A stretch of DNA of 31,596 nucleotides from an uncultured Muribaculaceae bacterium (lineage in GTDB: Bacteria; Bacteroidota; Bacteroidia; Bacteroidales; Muribaculaceae), in contig CAUBWJ010000025.1 of NCBI GenBank assembly GCA_958439725.1, positions 1-31,596 of the forward strand, in the 5' to 3' direction. The translations under genes were made by a program, and so were the position numbers. The notes beneath the pieces were generated by a model that searched no databases, was not told the origin of the DNA, and saw only the letters and a list, made by a program, of their open reading frames with translations. This document shows positions 8,015 to 16,574 of this stretch, piece by piece. Numbering within the stretch: the first letter of the stretch is position 1; the number at the start of each line of letters is the position of its first letter.

Positions 8015-8356
8015 TCATACAGTCTCCTCGGGAGATATGAGTGAGGTGATGAACATGGTGAGGAGCACGCCGGTCACGCCCACTAGCGTCGCGAAGATAC
8101 TGAGGTCGCCCACGGTCACTACTGATCCGGGCGCAGTCTTCTCGGCTACGAATTCCACGCTGAAATATCCCGCGGTGATGATTCCTGCCACGTATAGCGC
8201 ATATTCTATTACGGCCGCTATGGCATATCGCCGCTGAGGAAGGCGGTTGAGCACCTTGCGTGTGAACCACGGGGAGGGTACATGGCCCGGAAGCCGGGAG
8301 TGAAGCAGCTCGCGGAGAGCGTCGTCGGAGGGAGAGGAGAATTTATTCCGTGTCAT
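8015..8356 (-). CDS. Small membrane protein, possible anti-sigma partner
   Basis: The 113-residue protein has a soluble N-terminus of about 45 residues (including LRELLHSRLPGHVPSPWFTRKVLNRLP) and two predicted membrane helices (about 47-66 and 83-106). It overlaps the end of the upstream ECF sigma gene by 14 bases, so the two are probably translationally coupled. A cytoplasmic segment followed by membrane helices, made right after a sigma factor, suggests an anti-sigma or membrane sensor role; this is inference from shape and position, as no ZAS-type zinc motif or named domain is visible. Confidence 0.7.
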   Translation of the reverse strand: MTRNKFSSPSDDALRELLHSRLPGHVPSPWFTRKVLNRLPQRRYAIAAVIEYALYVAGIITAGYFSVEFVAEKTAPGSVVTVGDLSIFATLVGVTGVLLTMFITSLISPEETV

Positions 8357-8894
8357 TTCTATATTCGTTTATTGTCTTTGCCATTTTTGTCTTTGCTCTC
8401 GAAAGGTGCGATTTTACCGTTCCTTCTGCAAGCCCCGTTATTTTCACTATTTCTTTTAGCGGCCGGTCCTCGTAGTAGAAAAGCAGCACTATTGTGCGCT
8501 CTGTTTCCGAGAGTGAGGCCATTGCTTCTGCCAGGTCGTGGCTGAGCTGCCATGAGCGGTCGGCCGTGGTTCCCGATTCTATTTTGTCGGCATAGCTTGC
8601 TATGTCGTCAGTCGGGGTGCGTTGGCGCATCTGGTCGGTAAACTCGTTGAAAGCTATCCGGTAGAGCCATGTCCTGAACCTTGACACTCCCCTGAACGAA
8701 CGCAGTTCCGAATAGGCTTTCAGGAATGTCTCCTGAGCTATGTCATCGGTCAGCGCCGCATCACCGAGAGTGAGGTTGTAGATGAAACCGTGCAGTCCCG
8801 GACTATACTCGTCGACCAGCCGCGCGAAGGCGCGGTGGTCGTCGAGTGTCACGCATAGGGTTATCAGTTTCAGCTCTTCAAGCTTACTGAGCAT
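8343..8894 (-). CDS. ECF-type RNA polymerase sigma factor (second)
   Basis: The 183-residue protein has region 2 (about 15-85, with LTDDIAQETFLKAYSEL and FRTWLYRIAFNEFTDQMR) and region 4 (about 120-175, with LSETERTIVLLFYYEDRPLKEIVKITGLAEGTVKSHLSRAKTKM as the helix-turn-helix). It is the middle gene of an operon: three bases after the DUF6249-like membrane protein gene and overlapping the small membrane protein gene. An ECF-type promoter precedes the operon, so autoregulation is likely. The stimulus is unknown, probably envelope-related given the two membrane partners. Confidence 0.92.
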   Translation of the reverse strand: MLSKLEELKLITLCVTLDDHRAFARLVDEYSPGLHGFIYNLTLGDAALTDDIAQETFLKAYSELRSFRGVSRFRTWLYRIAFNEFTDQMRQRTPTDDIASYADKIESGTTADRSWQLSHDLAEAMASLSETERTIVLLFYYEDRPLKEIVKITGLAEGTVKSHLSRAKTKMAKTINEYRNDTE

Positions 8895-8897
8895 TTT

Positions 8898-9626
8898 TTA
8901 TCTCTGGTTGGTGGGATAGTCGGTAGGTTCATCTGCTCCTGTGGGGGCCGGAGCGCTGAAACGGTTGCCTTCCGGTGCGGTGGTTTCATAGGGATTATGG
9001 ACCCGGCTTAACTCAGCTTCCTCTTCTGCGGCCGCGGACTGTTCGTTCTTTTTTTCGTCGTGGCGGCGTATGAGGAACAGGGCAAGGTTTGCCAGGCCTA
9101 TGAAGAACGGGAATACGCCTATCCATGCCATATCTTCATCGGAACAGATAGCCATGGCCCAGCAGCCTATGCCTATGCCCATCCATATTATAGCCCGGTA
9201 GAGTCTGCGGTTGTTCGAAACACTTCTGTAGAAATCGTTCGGAAGGGGATAATTGCGGCTTATGGCCATCTCTACCACCCGCATTTCATAGCGACGGCGG
9301 GTGTTGACCGACGACATTATCACTGCCACTATCGCCACCGGAACGGCGCATCCGAATATTATGCCTACAATTCCCACGATGAAAGGCCATGTGTCCTCAT
9401 CCATAAGGTCGTCGCCGGACGATACCTTTACTTCCGGGGCGATCCACACGGTACGCGAGGCGAGCGAGTCGGAATTGATTTCAGAGAGCTGGCTTTTCAG
9501 CTCCTCCTTGAGCTGGGCTATCTCGCGATGCTGTTCGGAATCGTCGGAGTGGCGGTTACATGACCATGCGGCAGCCAGAAGAGGCAATGCTGCCAGAAAC
9601 GGAATGATACGGTGAAATAGTTTCAT
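8898..9626 (-). CDS. DUF6249-like membrane protein, possible lipoprotein
   Basis: The 242-residue protein starts with a hydrophobic signal (residues 6-22) with Cys23 in AAWSC, a weak lipobox. A charged, coiled-coil-prone stretch (about 33-55) precedes a first membrane segment (about 82-105), then a basic region, and a closely spaced pair of hydrophobic segments (about 146-160 and 168-187), before a hydrophilic Glu/Ala/Pro-rich tail. The layout matches proteins called DUF6249 in Bacteroidales, often found with ECF sigma genes; I assign it from recall. It is the first gene of the sigma operon and may tune the envelope signal. Confidence 0.75.
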   Translation of the reverse strand: MKLFHRIIPFLAALPLLAAAWSCNRHSDDSEQHREIAQLKEELKSQLSEINSDSLASRTVWIAPEVKVSSGDDLMDEDTWPFIVGIVGIIFGCAVPVAIVAVIMSSVNTRRRYEMRVVEMAISRNYPLPNDFYRSVSNNRRLYRAIIWMGIGIGCWAMAICSDEDMAWIGVFPFFIGLANLALFLIRRHDEKKNEQSAAAEEEAELSRVHNPYETTAPEGNRFSAPAPTGADEPTDYPTNQR

Positions 9627-9690
9627 GTTTATTTGTTTTTTATTGTTGATATTTTCTCATTTATACATTCTCTGAGGATGCTTTCATCTC

Positions 9691-9720
9691 TTTGACGGAA
9701 TCCGCGACCGAAAAGTTGCA
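9691..9720 (-). promoter_or_regulatory. ECF-type promoter of the DUF6249-sigma operon
   Basis: On the minus strand GCAACTT (9719-9713) and GTCAAA (9696-9691) are 16 bases apart, matching the general ECF layout of a -35 element with AAC and a -10 element with GTC. No TAnnTTTG promoter is seen upstream of 9626. The predicted leader is about 60 bases. The sigma factor at 8343 probably drives its own operon from here. Confidence 0.55.
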
Positions 9721-9759
9721 GACAATGAGAAAACTTCACAAAAAAAATTCTGCGCCGGG

Positions 9760-11580
9760 TCAGTAAGGCAGTGATTCCACTTCAAGGCGCGAATTTACAG
9801 GCAGCATTCCGGCCGTGCCCATTTCCACAAACACTTTGGCGCACAGAACCGTCCATTTGTCACCGTAGGTCATATTGCTGGAGTGGCTGTAGCCCAGGCA
9901 GTGGCCATACTCGTGGAACATTGCCTGACGAGCATAGTTGTGCGGGTTGCTGCCAGCCGGCGTGGCGTCGAAATACACACCTTTATAGCAGTAATCGGCC
10001 AGACCGTAGGTTGAACCCCCTCCGAGGCCTCCCACTCCCACCACGCGCCCGAGCACCAGTCCGCCGTGGTTGCGTATGCGGGTGCGGAGCGCGTCAAGAT
10101 TTATGGGATTATGGCCGTTGTCCAGCAGTATGCCGTCGTATTCCTCAAGCGCGGTGTTGAAGTAATCCGATGAGAACATATAGGCCATGTTGAGGGCCAG
10201 CGCCACTCCGTGACGGCATAGAAGCGGATCCATGTGGCGCCAGTAAGCGTGGCCGTTGTCTGCGCCGTAGGGTGAGAAGCGTATATACCACCGGCTGTCT
10301 ATTTCGGCGATTTTTGCCATGAAGGGATCGTCGGTCTCGATGCGCAGGGTCACGTCGGAGGCCGAGAGTGCCGACTGCACCGGTATGCGGATGCGTCGGC
10401 CGGCGGTTGTGACGAATGTGCATTCACGCTTCACTACCGGAATATCCAATTCCGCCTCCATAAAGGGATATATGGTCTCGATTCTGGCAAGCTCCACAAA
10501 TTCATGGCTTATGGAGTTGAACCGGCATTTCACCGTTATGTTTTTCAGCGTGGCCGGAGCAAATAATTTTATTCCGAGGCGGTGGCCCGGTGTGATGGAT
10601 ACCTGCAGCGGGGCGTTGACTCTGAACGAGCGGCGTGAGGCGTCGTAAAACACTTCGCGCGGTTCGTCGGCAAGAAACATGGTGTCTGTGTCAAATTTCG
10701 GATAGTCGCCGTCGCGCACCACAATCGTGCCGTCGTCTATGTCCGGGTGCCGGTAGTCCAGTGTTATGTGCGACACCTTTCCGGCTTCGGCCTGACAGTA
10801 TTCAAACCGGTAGCGGTATAGGAATTCCGAGCCGTCGTCGCGCCGCGACTTCACTTCCACATAGCCCGATAGTGGTTGCTCCGGAGCGAGCGTGCAGAGC
10901 GACATCGTCTCGGTTATGTCATGAGCCGTGATTGAAGCGTTTCCGTCCGTTAGGCCCTGCGGGGTGAGCGCGGCAGGCACGGTGCAGTCCTCGTCGAGCG
11001 TGATGCTTGCCGATACCACGAAGCGCCTCAGATATTCCGACGGCATTTTCAGGCTCACGGCTATTTTTGCCACACATAGTTCCAGGCTTACCTGCCTCGA
11101 GAATCCTTCCTGCGATTTCCCTATGCTGAAATTAAGCTTTTTATAATAGAATTCTCCGTCGATCGCTTTTCCTTCGGCATTGTTCTCAAGCCAGGGGGAG
11201 GATATGGTGCCGGGCGTCACCACTTCACCGTTGTGGTTTTCCGACGTGGTTGCGAGGAATGCTATGGTATAGTCGCCGTATGCCAGACCCTCTATGGTGA
11301 TCTCCTTGAAGTCGGGGCTTACCTTGCTGTAATGCGGTGAGAGTACGTTGCCACGGCTGTCGGTAAGCACGAACCAGAGACCTTTAAGGGGCTTCTCGTC
11401 CGTGGCTTCGGCGCGCGAGCTCACATTGCCGTCGATTATCGGAGCGGTGTCAAGACTGAAAGTGGCTTTTCCGGAGGGGGTGAGGGCCGGTTCGTCGGTC
11501 CGGCTGTCGGCACACCCCGTAAGCAACGCGGCGCAAAGCCATAGGATAGATATGTAAATTGCAGTCCTCATTCCGGTCAT
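9760..11580 (-). CDS. Lipoprotein with fimbrillin-like N-terminus and C-terminal metzincin-type zinc protease site
   Basis: About 606 residues if started at the ATG (11580-11578) that overlaps the upstream stop in ATGA. An ATG at 11598 adds six residues; one at 11571 gives the cleanest lipoprotein signal, MRTAIYISILWLCAALLTGC. Lipobox LTGC marks a surface or periplasmic lipoprotein. The N-terminal 260 or so residues look like repeated beta-rich fimbrillin-type domains (GLAYGDYTIAFLA, then a long KIAVSLKMP-like strand pattern). Near the C-terminus is HEYGHCLGYSH, a full HExxHxxGxxH zinc site, with SNMTYG four residues later as a likely Met-turn. The zinc site and Met-turn suggest an active protease of unknown substrate. 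It is cotranscribed with the FISUMP lipoprotein. Confidence 0.8.
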   Translation of the reverse strand: MTGMRTAIYISILWLCAALLTGCADSRTDEPALTPSGKATFSLDTAPIIDGNVSSRAEATDEKPLKGLWFVLTDSRGNVLSPHYSKVSPDFKEITIEGLAYGDYTIAFLATTSENHNGEVVTPGTISSPWLENNAEGKAIDGEFYYKKLNFSIGKSQEGFSRQVSLELCVAKIAVSLKMPSEYLRRFVVSASITLDEDCTVPAALTPQGLTDGNASITAHDITETMSLCTLAPEQPLSGYVEVKSRRDDGSEFLYRYRFEYCQAEAGKVSHITLDYRHPDIDDGTIVVRDGDYPKFDTDTMFLADEPREVFYDASRRSFRVNAPLQVSITPGHRLGIKLFAPATLKNITVKCRFNSISHEFVELARIETIYPFMEAELDIPVVKRECTFVTTAGRRIRIPVQSALSASDVTLRIETDDPFMAKIAEIDSRWYIRFSPYGADNGHAYWRHMDPLLCRHGVALALNMAYMFSSDYFNTALEEYDGILLDNGHNPINLDALRTRIRNHGGLVLGRVVGVGGLGGGSTYGLADYCYKGVYFDATPAGSNPHNYARQAMFHEYGHCLGYSHSSNMTYGDKWTVLCAKVFVEMGTAGMLPVNSRLEVESLPY

Positions 11581-13463
11581 TGTTTGATTTTCACGCATCG
11601 AACCGAAGCGAATGCCTCCATCGGCAGACGTTCTTCGGTAATCTTCGTGGCCGTTTTACCTTCAAATCTCATCCATCGTGCCAGTGCGTGTCCGCCGGGG
11701 CAGCCGTTGTTGCTGTCGGTCCAGAGGCCGGCGCGAAGTCCGAACCCGGGGTCGGCCGCAGTGCTCTTGTCACCCTTGTTCCCGGCCAGGGGAATTATAA
11801 GGAATCGGCGCGTGTCCAGAGATGTGAATTTCACATAAAGCTGACGGCCTCCTATGCCGGTAGGGGTTTCCAGCGTTCCCTCTGCTTCGTGGAGAGTGGC
11901 TATGATGCGCTCGCCGTTCCCGGCCACGTACATTCCCGGAATTGGTGCATCTACGGGGAACATGGACTCGAATTCCTCGCGGGTGGGAATACGGTAGCCT
12001 TCGGGGCAGGGAAGGTGTGAGGCCGACACCCATGGAACGTCCTGCGTCTGATTCCCGAGGTTGTTGGATGGATTATAGCTCTGCCAGGGGATGTAGGGAT
12101 AGTTGCGGCCGAACTGGAACAGCGCTCCCACGGAGTTTACCCAGTTCTTTTTATACATTTCTTCGACTGTAAGGCCGTCCAGAGGATAAACCTGTTCATG
12201 GGAGTCGGATGAAAGCGAATTGAACGCCATCCACACGCTGCCGCCGATTTCTACCGTTTCAATCTGGCTCGAGCTGGGGGCTACCCTTATCTCCACGAAA
12301 TCATAGCTCTGCGAGAACAGTGCGTTCTTCAGATGGATTATCACCGAATAGCCCAGGCGTCCGCGCTTCTGCTGCGGAACGTTTATCTCGAATGCAGAGA
12401 CGAAGCCGTCGGCGGTTTCGGTGGTTTTCATCTCGCCGATCTCCACGCCATTGTCGGCGCCGTCGCTGCCGGTTATCTCGATGCGTGTGTCGGCGAGGAA
12501 TGCGAGCCGCATGCCCTGCGCGCCTTCCTCGGGCACGGAGACTATGTTTTTGTCATAATCCACTTCCACGGTGTGCGGAATAGTGGAGAGAGCCCGGCTA
12601 ATGGCAATCCGGCTGTCAGAGTCGGGTTTGCCGGTCACGGTTCCTCCTTCTTTCCAGTCCTCGACAGTAAATGTGCCGTTTACGGTGGCTCCGGCGTTGA
12701 GAAGTTCTATCTCATACACACGGTTCCGCTCTACGGCCGGAATCTCCACTACGGTTCGGAATGGAATATCGTCGTACACGCCTCCGACTGTCACCGATAC
12801 CCCTTCGCCGGTAGGAAACAGAAAGACGGCCCCTTCCTCTTTTCCTGAGAAAGGTGCGGAATAGGTTTTATTGTAGCTTACTGTATTGTCGGGTGTCGGC
12901 TGGCTGTCAGCAAACGGGTATGTGGCTGCGGCTGCGTTTTCCACCGTCAGGCGGTTGACGCGTATTCTGGCGTCGGCCGTGGTGTTGAGGTCGATTCGTG
13001 CCACACCGTGTTTCAGGCTCACCGTAAGCTCGCCTCCGCGTTTCGGAGCTTCGGCGGTGGCCCATAGGAAATCCGGAGCCGATGTGTCGCCGTCGCGGCT
13101 TTCAATCACCGTTTCTCGGAATGCTGTCTCGGTGGTGACGTTTTCCTCTGCCGGAGCCGAAGCGCCCGCAAGGAAGTAAAGAGTAGTGCTGCTCCCGCTC
13201 ACCGGAATGTCGGCGCGTCCGTCGCCGTCGGGAGTGATGCTTCGGGTCTTGTATATTACTCCGTCGGCCGCCTGATACACATTGAGTGATCCCACGGATT
13301 CCTGACTGTCGGAAAGCGTGCCGAAAGAAGCTCCTTTCACTGTCAGTGAACATATCTTTTCTGCGTCGTTGCCGGGGTCATCGTTCTGGCTGCATGCACT
13401 TAGATAAATCATTGAAAAAACCGGCAGAAGATACCGGGTTATGAACCATAGGCAGTTTCTCAT
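11577..13463 (-). CDS. Fimbrillin-family lipoprotein with C-terminal FISUMP domain
   Basis: The 628-residue product starts MRNCLWFIT and has a strong lipobox LSAC with Cys24; the frame is open 86 codons further upstream, but that part crosses the promoter and the start of the divergent gene, so ATG 13463 is chosen. Residues about 35-280 resemble fimbrillin-like domains (ATYPFADS, GAVFLFPTGEGV, RNRVYEIELLN, then FTVEDWKEGG). Residues about 400-628 match the FISUMP domain: VEIGGSVWMAFNS, FQFGRN, PCPEGYRIPTREEFESM, GLWTDS and the end SVRCVK. Such proteins are surface-exposed; a role in adhesion or pilus structure is inferred. Promoter at 13535-13565; the stop overlaps the next start. Confidence 0.85.
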   Translation of the reverse strand: MRNCLWFITRYLLPVFSMIYLSACSQNDDPGNDAEKICSLTVKGASFGTLSDSQESVGSLNVYQAADGVIYKTRSITPDGDGRADIPVSGSSTTLYFLAGASAPAEENVTTETAFRETVIESRDGDTSAPDFLWATAEAPKRGGELTVSLKHGVARIDLNTTADARIRVNRLTVENAAAATYPFADSQPTPDNTVSYNKTYSAPFSGKEEGAVFLFPTGEGVSVTVGGVYDDIPFRTVVEIPAVERNRVYEIELLNAGATVNGTFTVEDWKEGGTVTGKPDSDSRIAISRALSTIPHTVEVDYDKNIVSVPEEGAQGMRLAFLADTRIEITGSDGADNGVEIGEMKTTETADGFVSAFEINVPQQKRGRLGYSVIIHLKNALFSQSYDFVEIRVAPSSSQIETVEIGGSVWMAFNSLSSDSHEQVYPLDGLTVEEMYKKNWVNSVGALFQFGRNYPYIPWQSYNPSNNLGNQTQDVPWVSASHLPCPEGYRIPTREEFESMFPVDAPIPGMYVAGNGERIIATLHEAEGTLETPTGIGGRQLYVKFTSLDTRRFLIIPLAGNKGDKSTAADPGFGLRAGLWTDSNNGCPGGHALARWMRFEGKTATKITEERLPMEAFASVRCVKIKQ

Positions 13464-13534
13464 AATTTCCCTATATGATAATGAATGTGCTTTGTCTGGA
13501 TGCGCGGCTCTGTGGGAGCACACGCTTGAAGCCG

Positions 13535-13565
13535 CAAAGATACGAAGCACTGCGGTTTCCCACAA
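13535..13565 (-). promoter_or_regulatory. Promoter of the FISUMP/metzincin lipoprotein operon
   Basis: Minus-strand TTG (13565-13563), 20 bases, TATCTTTG (13542-13535): near-perfect consensus. The leader is about 65 bases, and its position supports the internal ATG start at 13463. Confidence 0.75.
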
Positions 13566-13689
13566 GTGTTGCGTGTGCGGCAGTCTGTTATTCCTCTTTT
13601 TTAATACGCAAGTGATATTTCTTGCCCCTACCGCAAAATTGTACAAGTAAAAAGCAAATATATGCAAAGAGAATCCGCACGGATTTTGG

Positions 13690-13697
13690 TATCTTTG
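13690..13697 (+). promoter_or_regulatory. -7 element of the glycosidase operon promoter
   Basis: TATCTTTG is a perfect -7 element 26 bases before the ATG at 13724. No TTG lies at the expected distance upstream, so the promoter may need an activator. Confidence 0.55.
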
Positions 13698-13723
13698 CGG
13701 TTCATCACAATACCGGACCAATC

Positions 13724-16567
13724 ATGAAAACTACATTTCCCAGCCATCTCTTCAGGGCTGCAAAAGGCGTTGTGTTAGCGTCGACTTTCGCATTAGGCAT
13801 TTCGGCCTATGCACAGAGTTCCGTCAATCTTTCGCAACTCGACTTATCTAAAATCAATCAGGGATACGGCAAAGCCGTGTCGGGCAAATCTGTATCAGGC
13901 GATCCGGCTATCGCTGCCGGCAAAGGCTATAGCGACGTGATAGGCACCCATGCTCCCTCGTCGTTTAAAATCAATCTCCACGGCAAAGCCAGGAGGCTCC
14001 ATGCCAGAGTGGCCGTGGGCGACCGTCCTGCATCGGCCGACGGTAAGAATATAGAGCGTATCGCGCTCGTAAACGGCACCAGCATGCTGTTTGCCAACGA
14101 CGGCAATCAGCGCCGCTTTGTAGCCGTCACTGGCAATGGCGGCGAAATAGAGCCGGGCTCAGTTAAAATAGTAGTGAAAGGCGATGGCAAGGAACTCCCT
14201 GCCGGAGGTGTGGTGAGAGGAGGGGAGAGCCCGATGGCGATAGACCTCGACCTCAAAGGAATAAACACCCTTGAACTCATAGCCGAAACCACCCCCGACG
14301 GCCCAAGCGGCGACAATGTGCTCTGGATAGAGCCTGTGATAGAATATGAGGGGGAGGCCCCGGTGGCCGTCGATGCGGCTTCTCAGGAAAAAGGGCCTGA
14401 GATGACCTCGCAGGCAAAAAAACGGCTCGAGGGCAAAATCAGGAAGCTGCCCGTAATGACAGTGCCCGCATCTACACTGACCGGATATGACTGGCTGGTG
14501 ACACCCGGAAAAACCTCCGCGGCCATTTATGCCACGCCCGACCGCAAAAGCATCGTTGTGGCAAACGACATGGTGTCGCGCACATTCCGCATTTTCCCCA
14601 ATCTCGCCACCACCGATTTCGTTAACCGTATGACGGGCGAGAGCCTGCTGCGCGCCGTGAGTTCGGAAGGTTCCGTGACCATCGACGGCAAGGAATGGTC
14701 GATAGGAGGCCTTGAGGGGCAGCCCGAACGCGCATATATAAAGGAGGCCTGGATAGATTCGCTGGTCACCGTGGCCAATTCGTTCATGGTGGAGGATTTT
14801 GAGATACATCCCATTACCGAGGACATCAAGTGGGCACGCAGCCGCTGGGCGCTAAACAAAAAGGCACCTACAGGCAAGGAAATCACCTTCACGCTGCGCG
14901 GCGACAAGGAGCTTACCGACGCCAGAATCAGGCTTTCTGTGGCCGTTTACGACGGAATACCCGTGATACGCAAGCGGTTCACCCTTGAAAACGGCACCGG
15001 CGCACCGATAAATGTGGACAGTTTCAAGGTCGAATTTCTGGCTATGGCCGAACCCGAGTCGCCCGGCGGAGGCGATCCGCGCACGTTCCTGCTCCCCAAC
15101 ATCCACGTGGAAAGCGACTACGCCTGCGGTGGAAGCTTCACGGAGAAGGAGACCGACATAACCGAGAAATGGGTCACAGACCCCCGGTATACCTCGCAGC
15201 GCAACTGGCTGATGCAGACCCCGTGCATACTGGAGGTCTCGCCTAAAATCGGCCCTGACCAGCAGATTGCATCCGGCGGTTCGTTCCGTTCGTTCAGTGT
15301 GTTTGAGATGCCTTTTGACAGCTACGACCGTGAGCGCAAGGGGCTCTTCACGCGCAACATGTACCGCACCATCGCCCCCTGGACCACCGAGAATCCCATA
15401 TTCATGCACCTCACCTCAACTGATCCCGAGGTTGTGAAAACGGCCGTGGACCAGTGTGCGGACACCGGTTATGAGATGATAATCCTCAGCTTCGGTTCCG
15501 GACTCAACGCCGAGGACGTTTCGGATGAAAACATAGCCCGCTTCAAATCCCTCGTGGACTATGCCCGCAGCAAAGGCATAGACATGGGTTGCTACTCGCT
15601 GCTGGCAAGCCGCTGGATAAGCGATGACGTGGACGTGATAAACCCCGCCACGGGCAAACGCGGCGGTATGACTTTCGGCAGCTCGCCATGTCTGTCGAGC
15701 GACTGGGGACACGAGTATTTCAGGAAAATAAAGACCTTCTTCGAGAAGACCGGCATGAAATGCTTCGAGCACGACGGCTCATATCCCGGCGATGTCTGTG
15801 CGTCGACCACCCACACATATCATAAAGGCCTGAACGACTCGCAGTGGAACCAGTTCCAGACCGTCACCGCCCTTTATCACTGGATGTGCGAAAACGGCAT
15901 CTATCTCAACGTACCGGATTTCTATTTTCTCAACGGCTCCACCAAGGTAGGTATCGGCTACCGTGAGGCCAACTGGTCGCTCCCACGCGAACGCCAGCTT
16001 ATCCATACGCGTCAGCTCAACCACGACTGTACCTTTGAGCGCCCCGCATCGGCCCTCTGGAGCTTCGTGCCCCTTGTGGAATATCAGGGCGGAGGAGCGG
16101 CGGCCACCCTCGAACCGCTCAAAGACCATCTTTTCGAATACCGCACGCTTATGTTCCAGAACTATGGAGCGGGCGTCCAGGCATGCTACCGCGGCCCGCG
16201 CCTCTACGATTCGCCTGAAACGCGCCAGGCCGTGCTCGACGTCATAGGTTGGTATAAGAAATACCGCAATATTCTGAACAGCGACATCATCCATCTGCGT
16301 CGTCCCGACGCGCGCGACTGGGACGGCATAATGCATGTGTCGCCCACCGAAAAGGAGCGTGGCCTGGCCATGTTCTACAATCCTACCTCGGAGGTGATGA
16401 AGCGCCGTATAAAGCTGCCGTTGTACTACACCGGCCTCACCGAGACGGCAAGCATCCGCGAGCAGGAGGGAACACCTGCAAAATATCATCTCGGCCGTGA
16501 CTATACCGTTGAACTCGACGTCACCATTCCCGCCAACGGCTACACCTGGTATGTAATTGAAAAATAA
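13724..16567 (+). CDS. Exported NPCBM-domain glycoside hydrolase, clan GH-D-like (alpha-galactosidase-like)
   Basis: 947 residues from ATG 13724; the frame is open upstream but crosses the promoter. A signal peptide ends at ISAYAQ. Residues about 65-210 resemble an NPCBM domain (SDVIGTHAPSSFKINLHG, then ARVAVGD), a galactose-type carbohydrate-binding fold. A beta-rich domain (about 255-550) follows, then a probable TIM barrel (about 555-880) with FEHDGS (Asp684, candidate nucleophile), YREANWSLPRERQL (about 746-759) and a C-terminal beta domain. The barrel order resembles GH27/GH36 alpha-galactosidases, but I cannot assign a family with certainty. It leads an operon with an esterase seven bases downstream and a GH97 enzyme. 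The substrate is probably an acetylated alpha-linked glycan. Confidence 0.75.
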   Translation: MKTTFPSHLFRAAKGVVLASTFALGISAYAQSSVNLSQLDLSKINQGYGKAVSGKSVSGDPAIAAGKGYSDVIGTHAPSSFKINLHGKARRLHARVAVGDRPASADGKNIERIALVNGTSMLFANDGNQRRFVAVTGNGGEIEPGSVKIVVKGDGKELPAGGVVRGGESPMAIDLDLKGINTLELIAETTPDGPSGDNVLWIEPVIEYEGEAPVAVDAASQEKGPEMTSQAKKRLEGKIRKLPVMTVPASTLTGYDWLVTPGKTSAAIYATPDRKSIVVANDMVSRTFRIFPNLATTDFVNRMTGESLLRAVSSEGSVTIDGKEWSIGGLEGQPERAYIKEAWIDSLVTVANSFMVEDFEIHPITEDIKWARSRWALNKKAPTGKEITFTLRGDKELTDARIRLSVAVYDGIPVIRKRFTLENGTGAPINVDSFKVEFLAMAEPESPGGGDPRTFLLPNIHVESDYACGGSFTEKETDITEKWVTDPRYTSQRNWLMQTPCILEVSPKIGPDQQIASGGSFRSFSVFEMPFDSYDRERKGLFTRNMYRTIAPWTTENPIFMHLTSTDPEVVKTAVDQCADTGYEMIILSFGSGLNAEDVSDENIARFKSLVDYARSKGIDMGCYSLLASRWISDDVDVINPATGKRGGMTFGSSPCLSSDWGHEYFRKIKTFFEKTGMKCFEHDGSYPGDVCASTTHTYHKGLNDSQWNQFQTVTALYHWMCENGIYLNVPDFYFLNGSTKVGIGYREANWSLPRERQLIHTRQLNHDCTFERPASALWSFVPLVEYQGGGAAATLEPLKDHLFEYRTLMFQNYGAGVQACYRGPRLYDSPETRQAVLDVIGWYKKYRNILNSDIIHLRRPDARDWDGIMHVSPTEKERGLAMFYNPTSEVMKRRIKLPLYYTGLTETASIREQEGTPAKYHLGRDYTVELDVTIPANGYTWYVIEK

Positions 16568-16574
16568 CTTAGGT

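Noticed and set aside
13464..13721. N-terminal extension of the FISUMP lipoprotein
   Set aside because: It would run through the gene's own promoter and hide the lipoprotein signal; ATG 13463 is clearly better.
13622..13723. N-terminal extension of the NPCBM hydrolase
   Set aside because: It crosses the -7 promoter box and precedes a clean signal peptide at ATG 13724.
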